Assembly: GCF_001713355.1 (NCBI RefSeq)
Contig: NZ_CP016448.1
Coordinates: forward strand, 682,001 to 746,000
Source: Methyloversatilis sp. RAC08
Lineage (GTDB): Bacteria; Pseudomonadota; Gammaproteobacteria; Burkholderiales; Rhodocyclaceae
Direction: 5' to 3'
DNA length: 64,000 nucleotides
The translations under genes and the position numbers were made by a program. The notes under the pieces were generated by a model. It was not told where the DNA came from, ran no database searches, and was given only the letters and a program-made list of their open reading frames with translations. Positions 28,709-37,943 of this stretch are shown one piece after another (position 1 is the first letter of the stretch; every line of letters starts with the position of its first letter).

Positions 28709-30703
28709 ATGTCTGCTCATCTGCACCCCGACAACAACGTCACGATCAACCCGTCCGAGAATGCAACCATTCGCGACGTCCTGGCCGAATTCACCGGCCG
28801 CCGCAACTTCATGAAGGGCTCCATCGGCACGGCAGTGCTCGCTTCGATGGGTGGCTTCAGCCTTGAAGCCCTCGCTGCCGGCTACGTGCCCAGCCCGTCG
28901 CCGACGAATGGCGGCATCGGCTTCAACGGCGTGCCGGCCAACATCGTTCCGATGACCGACGGCATCACCGTACCGAACGGCTACACCGCGAAGGTGTTCA
29001 TCTCCTGGGGGGATGCCATCGGCAAGGCCGGCCCGGAGGCCAACACGCACTGGAACCCGTCGACCGCCATGACCAAGGCTCGTCAACTGACGACCTGGGG
29101 CTCGCACAATGACGGCATGCACCTGTTCCCGTTCCCGGCAGTCGGTGCCAGCGGCCTGAGCAACGACCGCGGCCTGCTCGTATCCAATTTCGAATACGTC
29201 GACCCGGGTCTGCTGAACAACACCCTGACCTACGGTACCGATGTCATCACGCAGGACATGGTCGACGCGCAGCTCGCGGCGCACGGTGTCGGCGTGGTCG
29301 AGGTGCGCAAGATCGGCGGCGAAATGAAGGTGCAGCGTCCGTCGGCCTTCGCCCGCCGCATCACCGGCGCGACCCCCTGTAAGGTGTCGGGCCCGGCTGC
29401 CGGCCACCCGATGCTGCGCACCGCAGCCGACCCGGCCGGCATGACCGTGCTCGGCACGCTGAACAATTGCGCGCACGGCTACACCCCGTGGGGCACCTAT
29501 CTCGCCTGCGAAGAAAACTTCAATGGCTATTTCGGCACCACGGCCGCCAAGCTGGCCGCTCAGCCGCGCACGCCGCACGAAGCGCGCTATGGCGTCAGCC
29601 AGGGTGGCTTCGGCTACCGCTGGCACGAAGCCGATCCGCGCTTCGACTTCCGCGAAAACCCGAATGAACTGAACCGTCATGGCTGGGTGGTCGAGATCGA
29701 CCCGTGGAACCCGAATTCGATGCCGGTCAAGCGCACCGCGCTGGGTCGCTTCAAGCACGAAGGCGCATGGAGCGTGGTCGGAGCCGACAACAGCGTGGCC
29801 CTCTACATGGGCGACGACGAAATCAACGACTACATCTACAAGTTCGTCTGCGCAAAGAAGCTGAACACGAAGAACCGCGCTGCCAACCGCGACCTGCTCG
29901 ACAGCGGCACGCTGTATGTCGCCAAGTTCAACGCCGACGGCACCGGTGTCTGGCTGCCGCTGGTCTACGGTCAGAACGGTCTGACGTCCGCAAACGGCTT
30001 CAACAACCAGGGCGACGTGGTCATCATGTGTCGTCAGGCAGCTGACATTCTTGGCGCGACCAAGATGGACCGCCCGGAATGGGTCGCCGTGCATCCGACC
30101 ACGCGTGAGGTGTATTTCACGCTGACCAACAACAGCGGCCGTACCGTCACCGATGCCGCCAACCCGCGCGCCAACAACGTGTATGGTCACATCATCCGCT
30201 TCAACGAAAACGGCGGCGATGTCGCAGCCACCGGCTTCCAGTGGGACATCTTCGCCGAGTGCGGCGACAAGCTGTCGAGCAACCCGGCACGCCAGGGCAA
30301 CATCATCGGTGACGACCTCGGTTCGCCGGATGGCCTGTGGTTCGATTCCGACGGTCGCCTGTGGATCCAGACTGACCAGGCGGGCGACGCTACCGGCAAC
30401 TACGCCAACATCGGCGGCAATGCGATGTACTGCGCCGATCCGACCACGCGTCAGGTCACCCGCTTCCTGACCAGCCCGATCCGCTGCGAGGTGACCGGTG
30501 TCGTCACCACGCCGGACAACAAGACCATGTTCGTCAACATCCAGCACCCGGGCGAAAGCTGGTCGGGCAGCTTCACGTCGCGCAGCACCTGGCCGGACAG
30601 CGGCATCAACGGCCCGACGACGCAAAGCGCCAACGGTGCGATCAAGCCGCGTTCCGCGGTGGTGGTCATCACCAAGGACGACGGCGGCGTGATCGGGACC
30701 TGA
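28709..30703 (+). CDS. PhoX-family alkaline phosphatase, Tat-exported
   Basis: A 664-residue PhoX-type enzyme. The twin-arginine signal is GRRNFMKGSIGTAV (Arg31-Arg32), set behind a 30-residue leader as in other PhoX proteins, with cleavage near LEALAAG. NNCAHGYTPWGTYLACEENFNGYFG carries the conserved Cys and Glu, and RFKHEGAWS, YMGDDEINDYIYKF, the GSPDGLWFDSDGRLWIQTD segment and MFVNIQHPGE follow. PhoX uses calcium and iron and removes phosphate from diverse monoesters and some diesters. GAGGAG precedes the ATG. A short PEP-CTERM gene follows 92 nt later behind its own Pho-box-like repeats. Confidence 0.94.
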   Translation: MSAHLHPDNNVTINPSENATIRDVLAEFTGRRNFMKGSIGTAVLASMGGFSLEALAAGYVPSPSPTNGGIGFNGVPANIVPMTDGITVPNGYTAKVFISWGDAIGKAGPEANTHWNPSTAMTKARQLTTWGSHNDGMHLFPFPAVGASGLSNDRGLLVSNFEYVDPGLLNNTLTYGTDVITQDMVDAQLAAHGVGVVEVRKIGGEMKVQRPSAFARRITGATPCKVSGPAAGHPMLRTAADPAGMTVLGTLNNCAHGYTPWGTYLACEENFNGYFGTTAAKLAAQPRTPHEARYGVSQGGFGYRWHEADPRFDFRENPNELNRHGWVVEIDPWNPNSMPVKRTALGRFKHEGAWSVVGADNSVALYMGDDEINDYIYKFVCAKKLNTKNRAANRDLLDSGTLYVAKFNADGTGVWLPLVYGQNGLTSANGFNNQGDVVIMCRQAADILGATKMDRPEWVAVHPTTREVYFTLTNNSGRTVTDAANPRANNVYGHIIRFNENGGDVAATGFQWDIFAECGDKLSSNPARQGNIIGDDLGSPDGLWFDSDGRLWIQTDQAGDATGNYANIGGNAMYCADPTTRQVTRFLTSPIRCEVTGVVTTPDNKTMFVNIQHPGESWSGSFTSRSTWPDSGINGPTTQSANGAIKPRSAVVVITKDDGGVIGT

Positions 30704-30714
30704 TCGGTCACCGT

Positions 30715-30743
30715 TAGACACACGACCTTCACACGGACGTCAC
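30715..30743 (+). promoter_or_regulatory. Pho-box-like repeats before the small PEP-CTERM gene
   Basis: TAGACAC-4-CCTTCAC-4-ACGTCAC on an 11-nt period; matches to CTGTCAC are 4/7, 5/7 and 5/7. It lies about 50 nt before the start of the downstream gene, in the short spacer after phoX. Confidence 0.45.
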
Positions 30744-30795
30744 GGAAGCGAACCAGCATCGTTTCCGTGACCCCAAGACTTCGAGAGGACTCAAC

Positions 30796-31416
30796 ATGAA
30801 ACTGAAATTCATCGCCACCGCGCTGGCCTCGTTCGCCATGCTGCCGGCACACGCTGCACTGACCAATGACGTGGCTGACCTGTACGCCCCGATCGTCGCC
30901 GATTTCGACATGTATGACGGCTTCCTGACCAGCGGTCCGGAAATGGTTGCGCCGGGCGTCACCTTCACCGGTGACGACGGTTCGCAGCTGGGTGCCTTCA
31001 TTGCCGAACTCGGCAGCAACGGCCTCTGGGGTGCCGGCAGCACGTTCGCCGCCAGCGGCTTCATCGGCGAACTGCGCTTCACCTTCGCCGACCTGACCGC
31101 CGGCGCCGGTGCCTTCGTCAATCACTACGCCGACGGCGTACTGCCGTTCGGCCTGGTGATTTCGGCCTACGGTGACAACAACCAGATCATCGAATCGCAC
31201 ACGCTGAGCATCGACACCGACGACTTCGGCGTCAACGAAGGCCAGTTCGTCGGCATCACGCGCGCCTCGGCCGACATCCGCTCGATCTCGTTCAAGGGCA
31301 ATGCCGTCGTACTCGACAATCTGGCCGTCGCCACCCCGGTGCCGGAACCCGAAACCTACGCGCTGCTGCTGGCCGGTCTGGGCCTGATCGGCATGGCTGC
31401 TCGCCGCCGCATGTAA
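30796..31416 (+). CDS. Small PEP-CTERM exported protein
   Basis: A 206-residue exported protein with signal peptide (cleavage near AHA, residue 20), a 150-residue beta-rich domain and a C-terminal PEP-CTERM signal (VPEPETYALLLAGLGLIGMAARRRM). The middle (FDMYDGFLTSG, GVTFTG, GELRFTFADL) resembles the lectin/galactose-binding-like folds common in short PEP-CTERM proteins but I do not recognise a specific family. No catalytic motif is seen. Position right behind phoX and Pho-box-like repeats suggest a surface or matrix protein made with the phosphatases. Confidence 0.85.
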   Translation: MKLKFIATALASFAMLPAHAALTNDVADLYAPIVADFDMYDGFLTSGPEMVAPGVTFTGDDGSQLGAFIAELGSNGLWGAGSTFAASGFIGELRFTFADLTAGAGAFVNHYADGVLPFGLVISAYGDNNQIIESHTLSIDTDDFGVNEGQFVGITRASADIRSISFKGNAVVLDNLAVATPVPEPETYALLLAGLGLIGMAARRRM

Positions 31417-31441
31417 TAAGCGTCTGCCTGACCCTCGTTGT

Positions 31442-33976
31442 TCAAAACCCGGCCGTTGTGCCGGGTTTTTTTTCGCCCGGCATCACGCTCTTCACGACTT
31501 GGAGCGGCACAAAGCTCGCCAGACCCAATGCGCAGGCGGCCAGCCAGTGGACCGGCGACAGCGGCGTGAAGCCGAACTGCGCCGCCAGCCAGGGCACGCT
31601 GGTCACGGCGAGCAGCGCAAGCACCGTGGCGGCGATGATGCCGCGCGCCACCGGTGCGGTGCCGCGCAGGGCATCCAGCCAGGCGCCACCGTGGGTGCGG
31701 GCGCAGAAGATGAGCGCGATGCCGCTGCTCACCAGCGCGATGAATACCCAGGTGCGGACGACCGACGCGTCGAAGCCCTGCGCGCGCGCGAACGCGTGCA
31801 CCGCCAGCACGACCGCTGACGTCACGGCGCCGAGCAGCAGGCTGATCCAGATGCGGGCGGACGGCAGCAGCGGATCACTGCCTGGGCGCGGCGGCTCGCG
31901 CATCACGCCGGCGTCGGCTTCGTCCGACTCGAACACCACCGAACACGAGGGGTCGATCACCAGTTCGAGGAAGGCGATGTGGGCCGGCGCCAGGACGAGC
32001 GGCCAGCCGAACAGCACCGGCGCGGTAGCCAGCACGATGATGGGCACGTGCACCGCCAGCGTGTAGGTCATCGCGTGGCGCAGGTTGCGGAAGATGCGCC
32101 GGCCGAGCCGGATGGCGTGCACCAGTGCGGCGAAGTCGTCGTCGACCAGCACCAGGTCGGCTGCCTCGCGCGCCACGTCGGTACCGCGCCGGCCCATCGC
32201 GATGCCGATGTGGGCCGCCTTGAGCGCCGGCGCGTCATTCACGCCGTCGCCGGTCATTGCAACGATGTCGCCGCGCGCCTTCAGGGCCTCGACCAGGGCC
32301 AGTTTCTGCTGTGGGCTGACGCGCGCGAACACGCCGCCCTGAGCAGCCGCGGCGGCGAAAGCGGCGTCGTCCATGGCCGCCAGTTCCGGGCCGGTCAGCA
32401 CATGCGCGCCTTCTATGCCGGCCTGCGCGGCGATGGCCTGAGCGGTGCGCGGATGGTCGCCGGTGATCATGACGACACGCACGCCTGCCGCGCGGCAATC
32501 GGCCACCGCCGCGGGCACGCCGTCACGCAGAGGATCGGCCAGGCCGATCAGGCCGATGAAGCGGAATTCGAAATCATGCTGGATGGCGGGCGCCTCGCTG
32601 CCCGGATGCAGCGCATGCGCCACCGCCAGCACGCGCAGGCCGCGGTCGGCCAGCACGCCGGCCTGTCGAGCAACGTGCGCGCGCGCCTCGGGCGACAGAT
32701 GGCAAAGGTCGGCGATCGCCTCGGGCGCGCCTTTCGACGCCACCTCGCTGCGAGCGCTGTCCGGCACCTGCCACAGATGCGACATCGCCAGCAGATCGGG
32801 AGACAGCTCGTACTCGCGCGCCAGCCGCCAGTCCGGGTGCAGATGCTCGGTATTCGACAGATGCGCATCGGCAAGGCTCAGAAAGGCCTTTTCCATCGGG
32901 TCGTGCGGATCGGCTTCGCTTGCCAGCACCGCGTATTCGAGCAGCCGGTGAAACGTTTCCGGCAGTTCGGCCAGCGGCTGGCCGGCATCGAGAAGCAGCG
33001 TGTCGTCACCGGCGACCAGTGCAGCGACCGCCATGCGGTTGCGCGTCAATGTGCCGGTCTTGTCGACGCACAGCACCGTGGTCTGGCCCAAGGTTTCGAT
33101 CGCCGCAAGACGTCGCGTCAGCACGCCGTGCGCGGCGATGCGTCGGGCACCGAAGGCGAGGAACACGATGAGGATGACCGGAAATTCCTGCGGCAGCACG
33201 CCCATGGCGAGCGTGATGCCAGCCAGCAGACCATCGAGCCAGCCGCCGCGCAACAGGGCGTAGAGCAGCGCGAGCAGCACGCACAGCACGGCGCCGATCG
33301 CCGCCAGCCGGCGCGCGAGCTTCGCCAGTTCGATCTGCAGCGGCGACGTACCGCTGCTGATCGCGCCGAGCGATTTGCCGATGCGGCCCAGTTCGGTGGC
33401 ATTGCCGATGGCGCTCACTTCGACCGCCGCCTGACCGCTGACCACCAGCGTGCCGGCGAACACCTGCAGCGCAGGGCCGCCCGCGACCGGCAGCCTCGCC
33501 ACTGCCACCGACTCGCCGGTCAGCATCGATTCATCGAGCGCGAAGTCGTGCGCCGACAGCACGACACCATCGGCCGGCACGCGGTCGCCCTCGTTCAGCA
33601 GCATGCGGTCACCGACCACCACTTCGCGCCCGGCCACCCGCATCACCTTGCCGTCGCGCAGCACCAGCGCACGCGGGCTCGACAGGTCGCGCAGGGCCGC
33701 CAGTGCGGTTTCGGTGCGCCGCTGCTGCACCACGGTCACCGCGATGATGACCAGCACGAAGCCGAGCAGAACGAATGCTTCCTGCGGGTCGCCGATCAGC
33801 AGGTAGAGCGCACCGGCACCGAGCATCAGCAGGAACATCGGTTCGCGGGCCACTTCGAGCACGATGTCCGCGACGCCGCGCGAGCGGTCGGCCGCGAGTT
33901 CGTTCCAGCCGTCGCGCGCGCGGCGCACCGCCACTTCCGCCTCGGTCAGGCCGGTCGATGCGGGTGCTTCGCTCAT
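31442..33976 (-). CDS. P2-type cation-transporting ATPase
   Basis: An 844-residue P-type ATPase. Actuator motif TGES (153-156), M4 motif LPQEFP (261-266), phosphorylation site DKTGTLT (Asp305) and hinge MTGDGVNDAPALKAAHIGIAMG place it among the calcium/proton-type P2-P3 pumps, not the heavy-metal pumps, and there is no N-terminal metal-binding domain. Ten membrane segments are expected: two before the actuator, two around PQEFP and six near the C-terminus. The ion is uncertain because the PQEFP variant differs from both PEGLP (calcium) and PEMLP. ATG 33976 avoids overlap with the DUF2788 gene. Its stop codon lies within the left arm region of a terminator. Confidence 0.92.
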   Translation of the reverse strand: MSEAPASTGLTEAEVAVRRARDGWNELAADRSRGVADIVLEVAREPMFLLMLGAGALYLLIGDPQEAFVLLGFVLVIIAVTVVQQRRTETALAALRDLSSPRALVLRDGKVMRVAGREVVVGDRMLLNEGDRVPADGVVLSAHDFALDESMLTGESVAVARLPVAGGPALQVFAGTLVVSGQAAVEVSAIGNATELGRIGKSLGAISSGTSPLQIELAKLARRLAAIGAVLCVLLALLYALLRGGWLDGLLAGITLAMGVLPQEFPVILIVFLAFGARRIAAHGVLTRRLAAIETLGQTTVLCVDKTGTLTRNRMAVAALVAGDDTLLLDAGQPLAELPETFHRLLEYAVLASEADPHDPMEKAFLSLADAHLSNTEHLHPDWRLAREYELSPDLLAMSHLWQVPDSARSEVASKGAPEAIADLCHLSPEARAHVARQAGVLADRGLRVLAVAHALHPGSEAPAIQHDFEFRFIGLIGLADPLRDGVPAAVADCRAAGVRVVMITGDHPRTAQAIAAQAGIEGAHVLTGPELAAMDDAAFAAAAAQGGVFARVSPQQKLALVEALKARGDIVAMTGDGVNDAPALKAAHIGIAMGRRGTDVAREAADLVLVDDDFAALVHAIRLGRRIFRNLRHAMTYTLAVHVPIIVLATAPVLFGWPLVLAPAHIAFLELVIDPSCSVVFESDEADAGVMREPPRPGSDPLLPSARIWISLLLGAVTSAVVLAVHAFARAQGFDASVVRTWVFIALVSSGIALIFCARTHGGAWLDALRGTAPVARGIIAATVLALLAVTSVPWLAAQFGFTPLSPVHWLAACALGLASFVPLQVVKSVMPGEKKPGTTAGF
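31444..31473. terminator. Terminator embedded in the ATPase 3-prime end
   Basis: AAAACCCGG and CCGGGTTTT form a stem with an 8-nt loop, followed by more T residues on the plus strand. It serves the convergent PEP-CTERM gene. Its left arm overlaps the stop codon and last codons of the ATPase gene on the other strand. Confidence 0.85.
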
Positions 33977-33995
33977 GCCTGGCAGGTACCGGTGA

Positions 33996-34205
33996 TCAGC
34001 TGTCGAGAATCCACTTGATGACGAACTTGGCAACGAATCCCATCATGCCCAGGCCAAGGCCGAGCAGGATGACGAAGGTGCCGAAACGCCCCGCTTTCGA
34101 TTCGCGCGCCAGTTGCAGCAGGATGAACAGCATGTACAGCATGAAGGCCGTGACACCGAAGGTCAGGCCGAACTGCGCGAATTGTTCTTCGGTGATGCCG
34201 GACAT
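33996..34205 (-). CDS. DUF2788 small membrane protein
   Basis: A 69-residue protein with two hydrophobic segments (about 15-32 and 43-64) separated by a basic loop (RESKAGRFG). It matches the DUF2788 family of short betaproteobacterial membrane proteins; function unknown. It sits 9 nt after the DUF2189 gene and 19 nt before the P-type ATPase, so all three probably form one transcript. Confidence 0.85.
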   Translation of the reverse strand: MSGITEEQFAQFGLTFGVTAFMLYMLFILLQLARESKAGRFGTFVILLGLGLGMMGFVAKFVIKWILDS

Positions 34206-34214
34206 GATCGACCT

Positions 34215-35000
34215 TCAGTACGCCGGGGGCACCGTGCTGCCCACCAGCTCGCGATAGGCATGCCAGCTGGCGTGCCCGAGCAGCGGGATGACCACCGGCA
34301 TCGCCAGCAGGCCGGTCGCCATGCCGAACAGCGTGAAGAACGCGATCGCCGCGCCCCACAGCGCAAGCGGCGCCGGATTGGCCATCACCACGCGCCAGCT
34401 GGTCAGCACCGCGCCCAGTACGCCGATCTGCCGGTCGAGCAGCAGCGGGATCGCCACCACGCTGGAAGCGAACAGCGGTGCGGCGAGCAGGCCGCCCAGC
34501 AGCAGCCAGCCCTCGAACAGCCAGCCCTGTTCGGCCAGCACGACGACGCGCAGAAAGTCTTCCGGGGTCACCACCGGTGCGGCAGCGAACGACCAGATCA
34601 GCGCAGCCGACGTCAGCACCCATCCGGTGCCGGCCAGCGCCAGCAGCAAGCCGAAAGTCACCATGCGACCGTCACGCGGCTTCCACACCGTCAGCGCGGT
34701 GGCCAGATCCGCCGACTCGCCGCGCTCCAGCGCACGGCTGATGGCATACAGCCCGGTCGCGATGACCGGCGCCACCAGCAGGAAGCCGGTGAAGGCCCCG
34801 CCCAGCAGCCAGAAGCGATCCGGTATCCACCAGCACAGGAAAGCACCGAATACGGCCACCAGCACGCCATGCAGCAGACCGGGCAGCGGGCAGCGCTGGA
34901 AGTCGCGCCAGCCGGCGACCAGCCAGTTCACCGGGCTGAACAGCGGAACGGATCGGGTCAGGAAATGGCGTGATTCGAGAAGCGCCTGGCTGTCGGACAT
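34215..35000 (-). CDS. DUF2189-family integral membrane protein
   Basis: A 261-residue membrane protein with about six hydrophobic segments (for example GLLHGVLVAVFGAFLCWW and LWGAAIAFFTLFGMATGLLAM). Repeated FW/GxAFTGFLLVAPVIATGLYAISR features match the DUF2189 family. No function is established. The ATG at 35000 is chosen because the upstream in-frame extension is hydrophilic and Ala/Pro-rich. It heads the small operon with the DUF2788 protein and the cation ATPase. Confidence 0.82.
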   Translation of the reverse strand: MSDSQALLESRHFLTRSVPLFSPVNWLVAGWRDFQRCPLPGLLHGVLVAVFGAFLCWWIPDRFWLLGGAFTGFLLVAPVIATGLYAISRALERGESADLATALTVWKPRDGRMVTFGLLLALAGTGWVLTSAALIWSFAAAPVVTPEDFLRVVVLAEQGWLFEGWLLLGGLLAAPLFASSVVAIPLLLDRQIGVLGAVLTSWRVVMANPAPLALWGAAIAFFTLFGMATGLLAMPVVIPLLGHASWHAYRELVGSTVPPAY

Positions 35001-35168
35001 GGTGGTGGGCCGCTGCAGAAAGTCATTCGGAGGGGGTGCTGCAGACGGATTATGCGCTGCGCGCGGCCACGCGACTTGACGCAGCGCATGGCCATGCCGG
35101 CAGTCGACGCATCCCTGCGTGCGCTGGGCCGCCATCCTGCGTGACCGGCATGCCGATGTACGCGACCC

Positions 35169-37583
35169 TCATCGGCCACCGGTCCTCCAGCGCCGCAACA
35201 GCAGTGCATTGCCGACTACGCTTGCGCTGCTGAACGCCATCGCGGCGCCGGCGATGACCGGATTCAGCAGCCCGAACGCCGCCAGCGGAATGCCGACCAC
35301 GTTGTAGGCGAAGGCCCAGAACAGGTTCTGACGTATCTTCGCCCACGTGCGGCGTGAGATATCGATGGCGTCGGCCACGCGCGCCGGGTCGCCGTGCATC
35401 AGCGTGATGCCGGCTGCCGCCATGGCCACATCGGTTCCGGTGGACATCGCGATGCCGACATCGGCCGCCGCCAGCGCCGGTGCGTCGTTGATGCCGTCGC
35501 CGACCATGGCCACCACCGCCCCGCCCTGCTTCAGCGCGGCCACGATGTCGGCCTTGAGTTCCGGCAACACCTCGGCCCGCACATCGTCGATGCCCAGTGC
35601 CGCGGCAACGTTTGCCGCGGCGCCCGCATTGTCGCCGCTGACCAGCACGGTGCGCACGCCGCCCGCTTGCAGGCGGGCGATCGCCGCTTTCGCCGACGGC
35701 TTCACCGAGTCCCCGAAAGCGAGCAGGCCGAGCAGCCGCGGCGCAGCACCCAGCTCGGCCAGCCAGGACACGGTGCAGCCCTGCGACTGCAGCTGCGCGG
35801 CGCGCGCGGCCAGCGGCGATACATCGACCGCAAGCTCGTCCATGAAGCGCGTGCTGCCCAGGCGCAGCGTGCGATTGGCAAGCAGGCCTCCAATGCCGCG
35901 ACCGGCGACCGCAGCCAAATCCGTCGCCTGCGGGACCGCCAGCCCTTCGGCCTGCGCGGCCCGGGCTACCGCATGCGCCAGCGGATGTTCGCTGCCCGCC
36001 TGCAGCGCGGCTGCCCGTGACAGCAGTTCGTCACGGGTGATCGCGACGGGTTCGGCCGCCACCAGCTGCGGCCGCCCCTCGGTCAGCGTGCCGGTCTTGT
36101 CGAATGCCACCACCGATACACGATGCGCGATTTCGAGCGCTGCGGCGTCCTTGATCAGGATGCCGGCCCGCGCTGCCGCGCCGGTGCCGACCATGATGGC
36201 GGTCGGCGTGGCGAGGCCGAGCGCGCACGGGCAGGCGATCACCAGCACCGCCACGGCATTGAGCAGCGCGCGCTCGACGCCGGAGCCGGCGAACAACCAG
36301 CCGGCGAAGGTGAGTGCCGCAATCGCGATCACGACCGGCACGAACACCGCGCTGACGCGATCGACCAGGCGCTGGATCGGCGCCTTGCCGGCCTGCGCGC
36401 TTTCGACCAGTCGGACGATGCGTGCCAGTACCGTTTCGGCGCCGATCGCCGTGGTGCGCACGATGAGCAGCCCGGAGCCATTGATGGCGCCACCGGTCAC
36501 GTGATCGCCCGCCTGACGCGCCACCGGCAGGCTTTCGCCGGTGATCAGCGACTCGTCGACCTCGCCCGCGCCTTCGATCACCACTCCATCGACCGGCAGC
36601 CGCTCGCCCGGGCGCACGACGACGATGTCGTCGACGCCGACCTGCGACAGCGGCAGCTCGACCTCCTGCCCGTCGCGACGCACGCGCGCCGTGTCCGGAC
36701 GCAGCGCATTGAGCGCGCGGATGGCTTCGGTGGTCTGCCGCTTGGCGCGCGTTTCCAGCCATTTGCCGAGCAGCACCAGCGTGATCACGACAGCCGACGC
36801 CTCGAAGTACAGATGCGGCATGGCGCCGTCATCGGCCGTCAGCCACAGGTACACGCTGAGGCCGTAGGCGGCCGAAGTACCGAGCGCGACCAGCAGGTCC
36901 ATGTTCCCGGCGCCGGCGCGCAACGCCTTGCCGCCTGCGATGTAGAAGCGCGCACCCAGCCAGAACTGCACCGGCGTGGCGAGCAGCCACTGCAGCCAGC
37001 CGGGCAGCATCCAGTGCCCCCCCCACAGCATGCCGACCATCGGCAGGGCGAGCGGTGCCGACAGCACGATGGCCAGTGCGACCGGCCACCATTCGGGCAG
37101 GCCGCGTGCGGAACCATCCGAAGGGGCAGGCGTGTCGGCTGGCAAAGACGCGCGGTAGCCGGCCCGTGCCACGGCGACCAGCAGCGGTGCGACGTCCGGC
37201 GACAGACTGACCACTTCTGCCGACTCGGTCGCAAGATTGACGGCGGCCGACAGCACGCCCGGCACCCTGGCGAGCGCCTTTTCCACCCGCGCCACGCAGG
37301 ACGCGCAGGTCATGTCGGCGATGTTCAGCCGCAGCGTGTGCTGCGCGACGGCGTAGCCGGCCTTTTCGACCGCGGCGCGCACAGCCGCTGCGTCGGGCAC
37401 GCGCTCGCCGCTGACGGTCAGCCGCTCGGTCGCCGGATTGACGCTGGCCAGCGCCACGCCCGGCAGCCGGGCGACAGCCTTTTCGACGCGTGCCACGCAC
37501 GAGGCGCAGGTCATGCCTTCGATCACGGCTGTCCACGACTGCAGGCGAGCCGTCGTGCCCGCATCCGGTTCTCTGGCGTTCAT
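35169..37583 (-). CDS. copA: Copper-exporting P1B-type ATPase CopA
   Basis: An 804-residue heavy-metal ATPase. Two N-terminal HMA domains have metal-binding GMTCASC (Cys26, Cys29) and DMTCASC (Cys93, Cys96). The membrane metal site is CPC (451-453), the phosphorylation site [11 protein letters not shown] (Asp495), and TGES and [12 protein letters not shown] are present. CPC with two HMA domains indicates monovalent copper (and silver) export from the cytoplasm. It is divergent from the copZ-like chaperone gene at 37.7 kb and next to a multicopper oxidase and outer-membrane protein, forming a copper-resistance locus. ATG 37583 gives the usual short lead into the first HMA domain. Confidence 0.95.
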   Translation of the reverse strand: MNAREPDAGTTARLQSWTAVIEGMTCASCVARVEKAVARLPGVALASVNPATERLTVSGERVPDAAAVRAAVEKAGYAVAQHTLRLNIADMTCASCVARVEKALARVPGVLSAAVNLATESAEVVSLSPDVAPLLVAVARAGYRASLPADTPAPSDGSARGLPEWWPVALAIVLSAPLALPMVGMLWGGHWMLPGWLQWLLATPVQFWLGARFYIAGGKALRAGAGNMDLLVALGTSAAYGLSVYLWLTADDGAMPHLYFEASAVVITLVLLGKWLETRAKRQTTEAIRALNALRPDTARVRRDGQEVELPLSQVGVDDIVVVRPGERLPVDGVVIEGAGEVDESLITGESLPVARQAGDHVTGGAINGSGLLIVRTTAIGAETVLARIVRLVESAQAGKAPIQRLVDRVSAVFVPVVIAIAALTFAGWLFAGSGVERALLNAVAVLVIACPCALGLATPTAIMVGTGAAARAGILIKDAAALEIAHRVSVVAFDKTGTLTEGRPQLVAAEPVAITRDELLSRAAALQAGSEHPLAHAVARAAQAEGLAVPQATDLAAVAGRGIGGLLANRTLRLGSTRFMDELAVDVSPLAARAAQLQSQGCTVSWLAELGAAPRLLGLLAFGDSVKPSAKAAIARLQAGGVRTVLVSGDNAGAAANVAAALGIDDVRAEVLPELKADIVAALKQGGAVVAMVGDGINDAPALAAADVGIAMSTGTDVAMAAAGITLMHGDPARVADAIDISRRTWAKIRQNLFWAFAYNVVGIPLAAFGLLNPVIAGAAMAFSSASVVGNALLLRRWRTGGR

Positions 37584-37675
37584 GCCGGACCTCGCTTCAT
37601 CGCCTGCATCCTTCCGCATCACTGTGTATCGCAGATGAGTGCGACGACCGCTGTTTTCGAGCGGATCGCCATGAC

Positions 37676-37706
37676 TTGACCTGCGCATCGCTTAAAGGTC
37701 CATCAT
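37676..37706 (+). promoter_or_regulatory. CueR-type copper-responsive promoter
   Basis: A TTGACC -35 (37676-37681) and CATCAT -10 (37701-37706) are separated by 19 nt, the long spacer typical of MerR-family-controlled promoters. GACCT and AGGTC (37678-37682, 37696-37700) form the outer arms of a 23-bp dyad with the same geometry as the E. coli copA operator. It points to the copZ-like gene. Confidence 0.7.
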
Positions 37707-37738
37707 CAGGGGTTTTCATTTTGTTCGCGAGGCTAGAA

Positions 37739-37930
37739 ATGATCGAATTCACCGTACCGGACATGACCTGCGGTCATTGCGCCGGCCGCATCCGCAGCGC
37801 GGTTGCCGAAGTCGATGCGAAAGCGACCGTCGACATCGACATCGCCGGCAAGCGGGTACGCATCGAGTCGGCCAAGGACGAAGCGCTGTTCCGCGAAGCA
37901 CTCGACGACGCCGACTACCCGCCGGACTGA
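37739..37930 (+). CDS. CopZ-like copper chaperone (HMA domain)
   Basis: A 63-residue single HMA domain with the metal-binding MTCGHC (Cys11 and Cys14 by the visible sequence IEFTVPDMTCGHCAGR). Cys-x-x-Cys with His between the cysteines is typical of cytosolic copper chaperones that deliver to CopA. The remainder (ATVDIDIAGKRVRIES) shows the betaalphabeta ferredoxin-like pattern. It starts 33 nt after a CueR-type promoter and is divergent from copA. A CopZ role is inferred from family and position. Confidence 0.88.
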   Translation: MIEFTVPDMTCGHCAGRIRSAVAEVDAKATVDIDIAGKRVRIESAKDEALFREALDDADYPPD

Positions 37931-37943
37931 ACGACCACCCGCA

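Noticed and set aside
27449-30721. A 1090-codon open frame antisense to the phytase-like and phoX genes
   Set aside because: It crosses two well-supported genes and an intergenic terminator; composition is that of a frame shadow.
31979-34018. Open frame of 679 codons opposite the P-type ATPase
   Set aside because: Shadow with His/Arg/Gln-rich low-complexity sequence.
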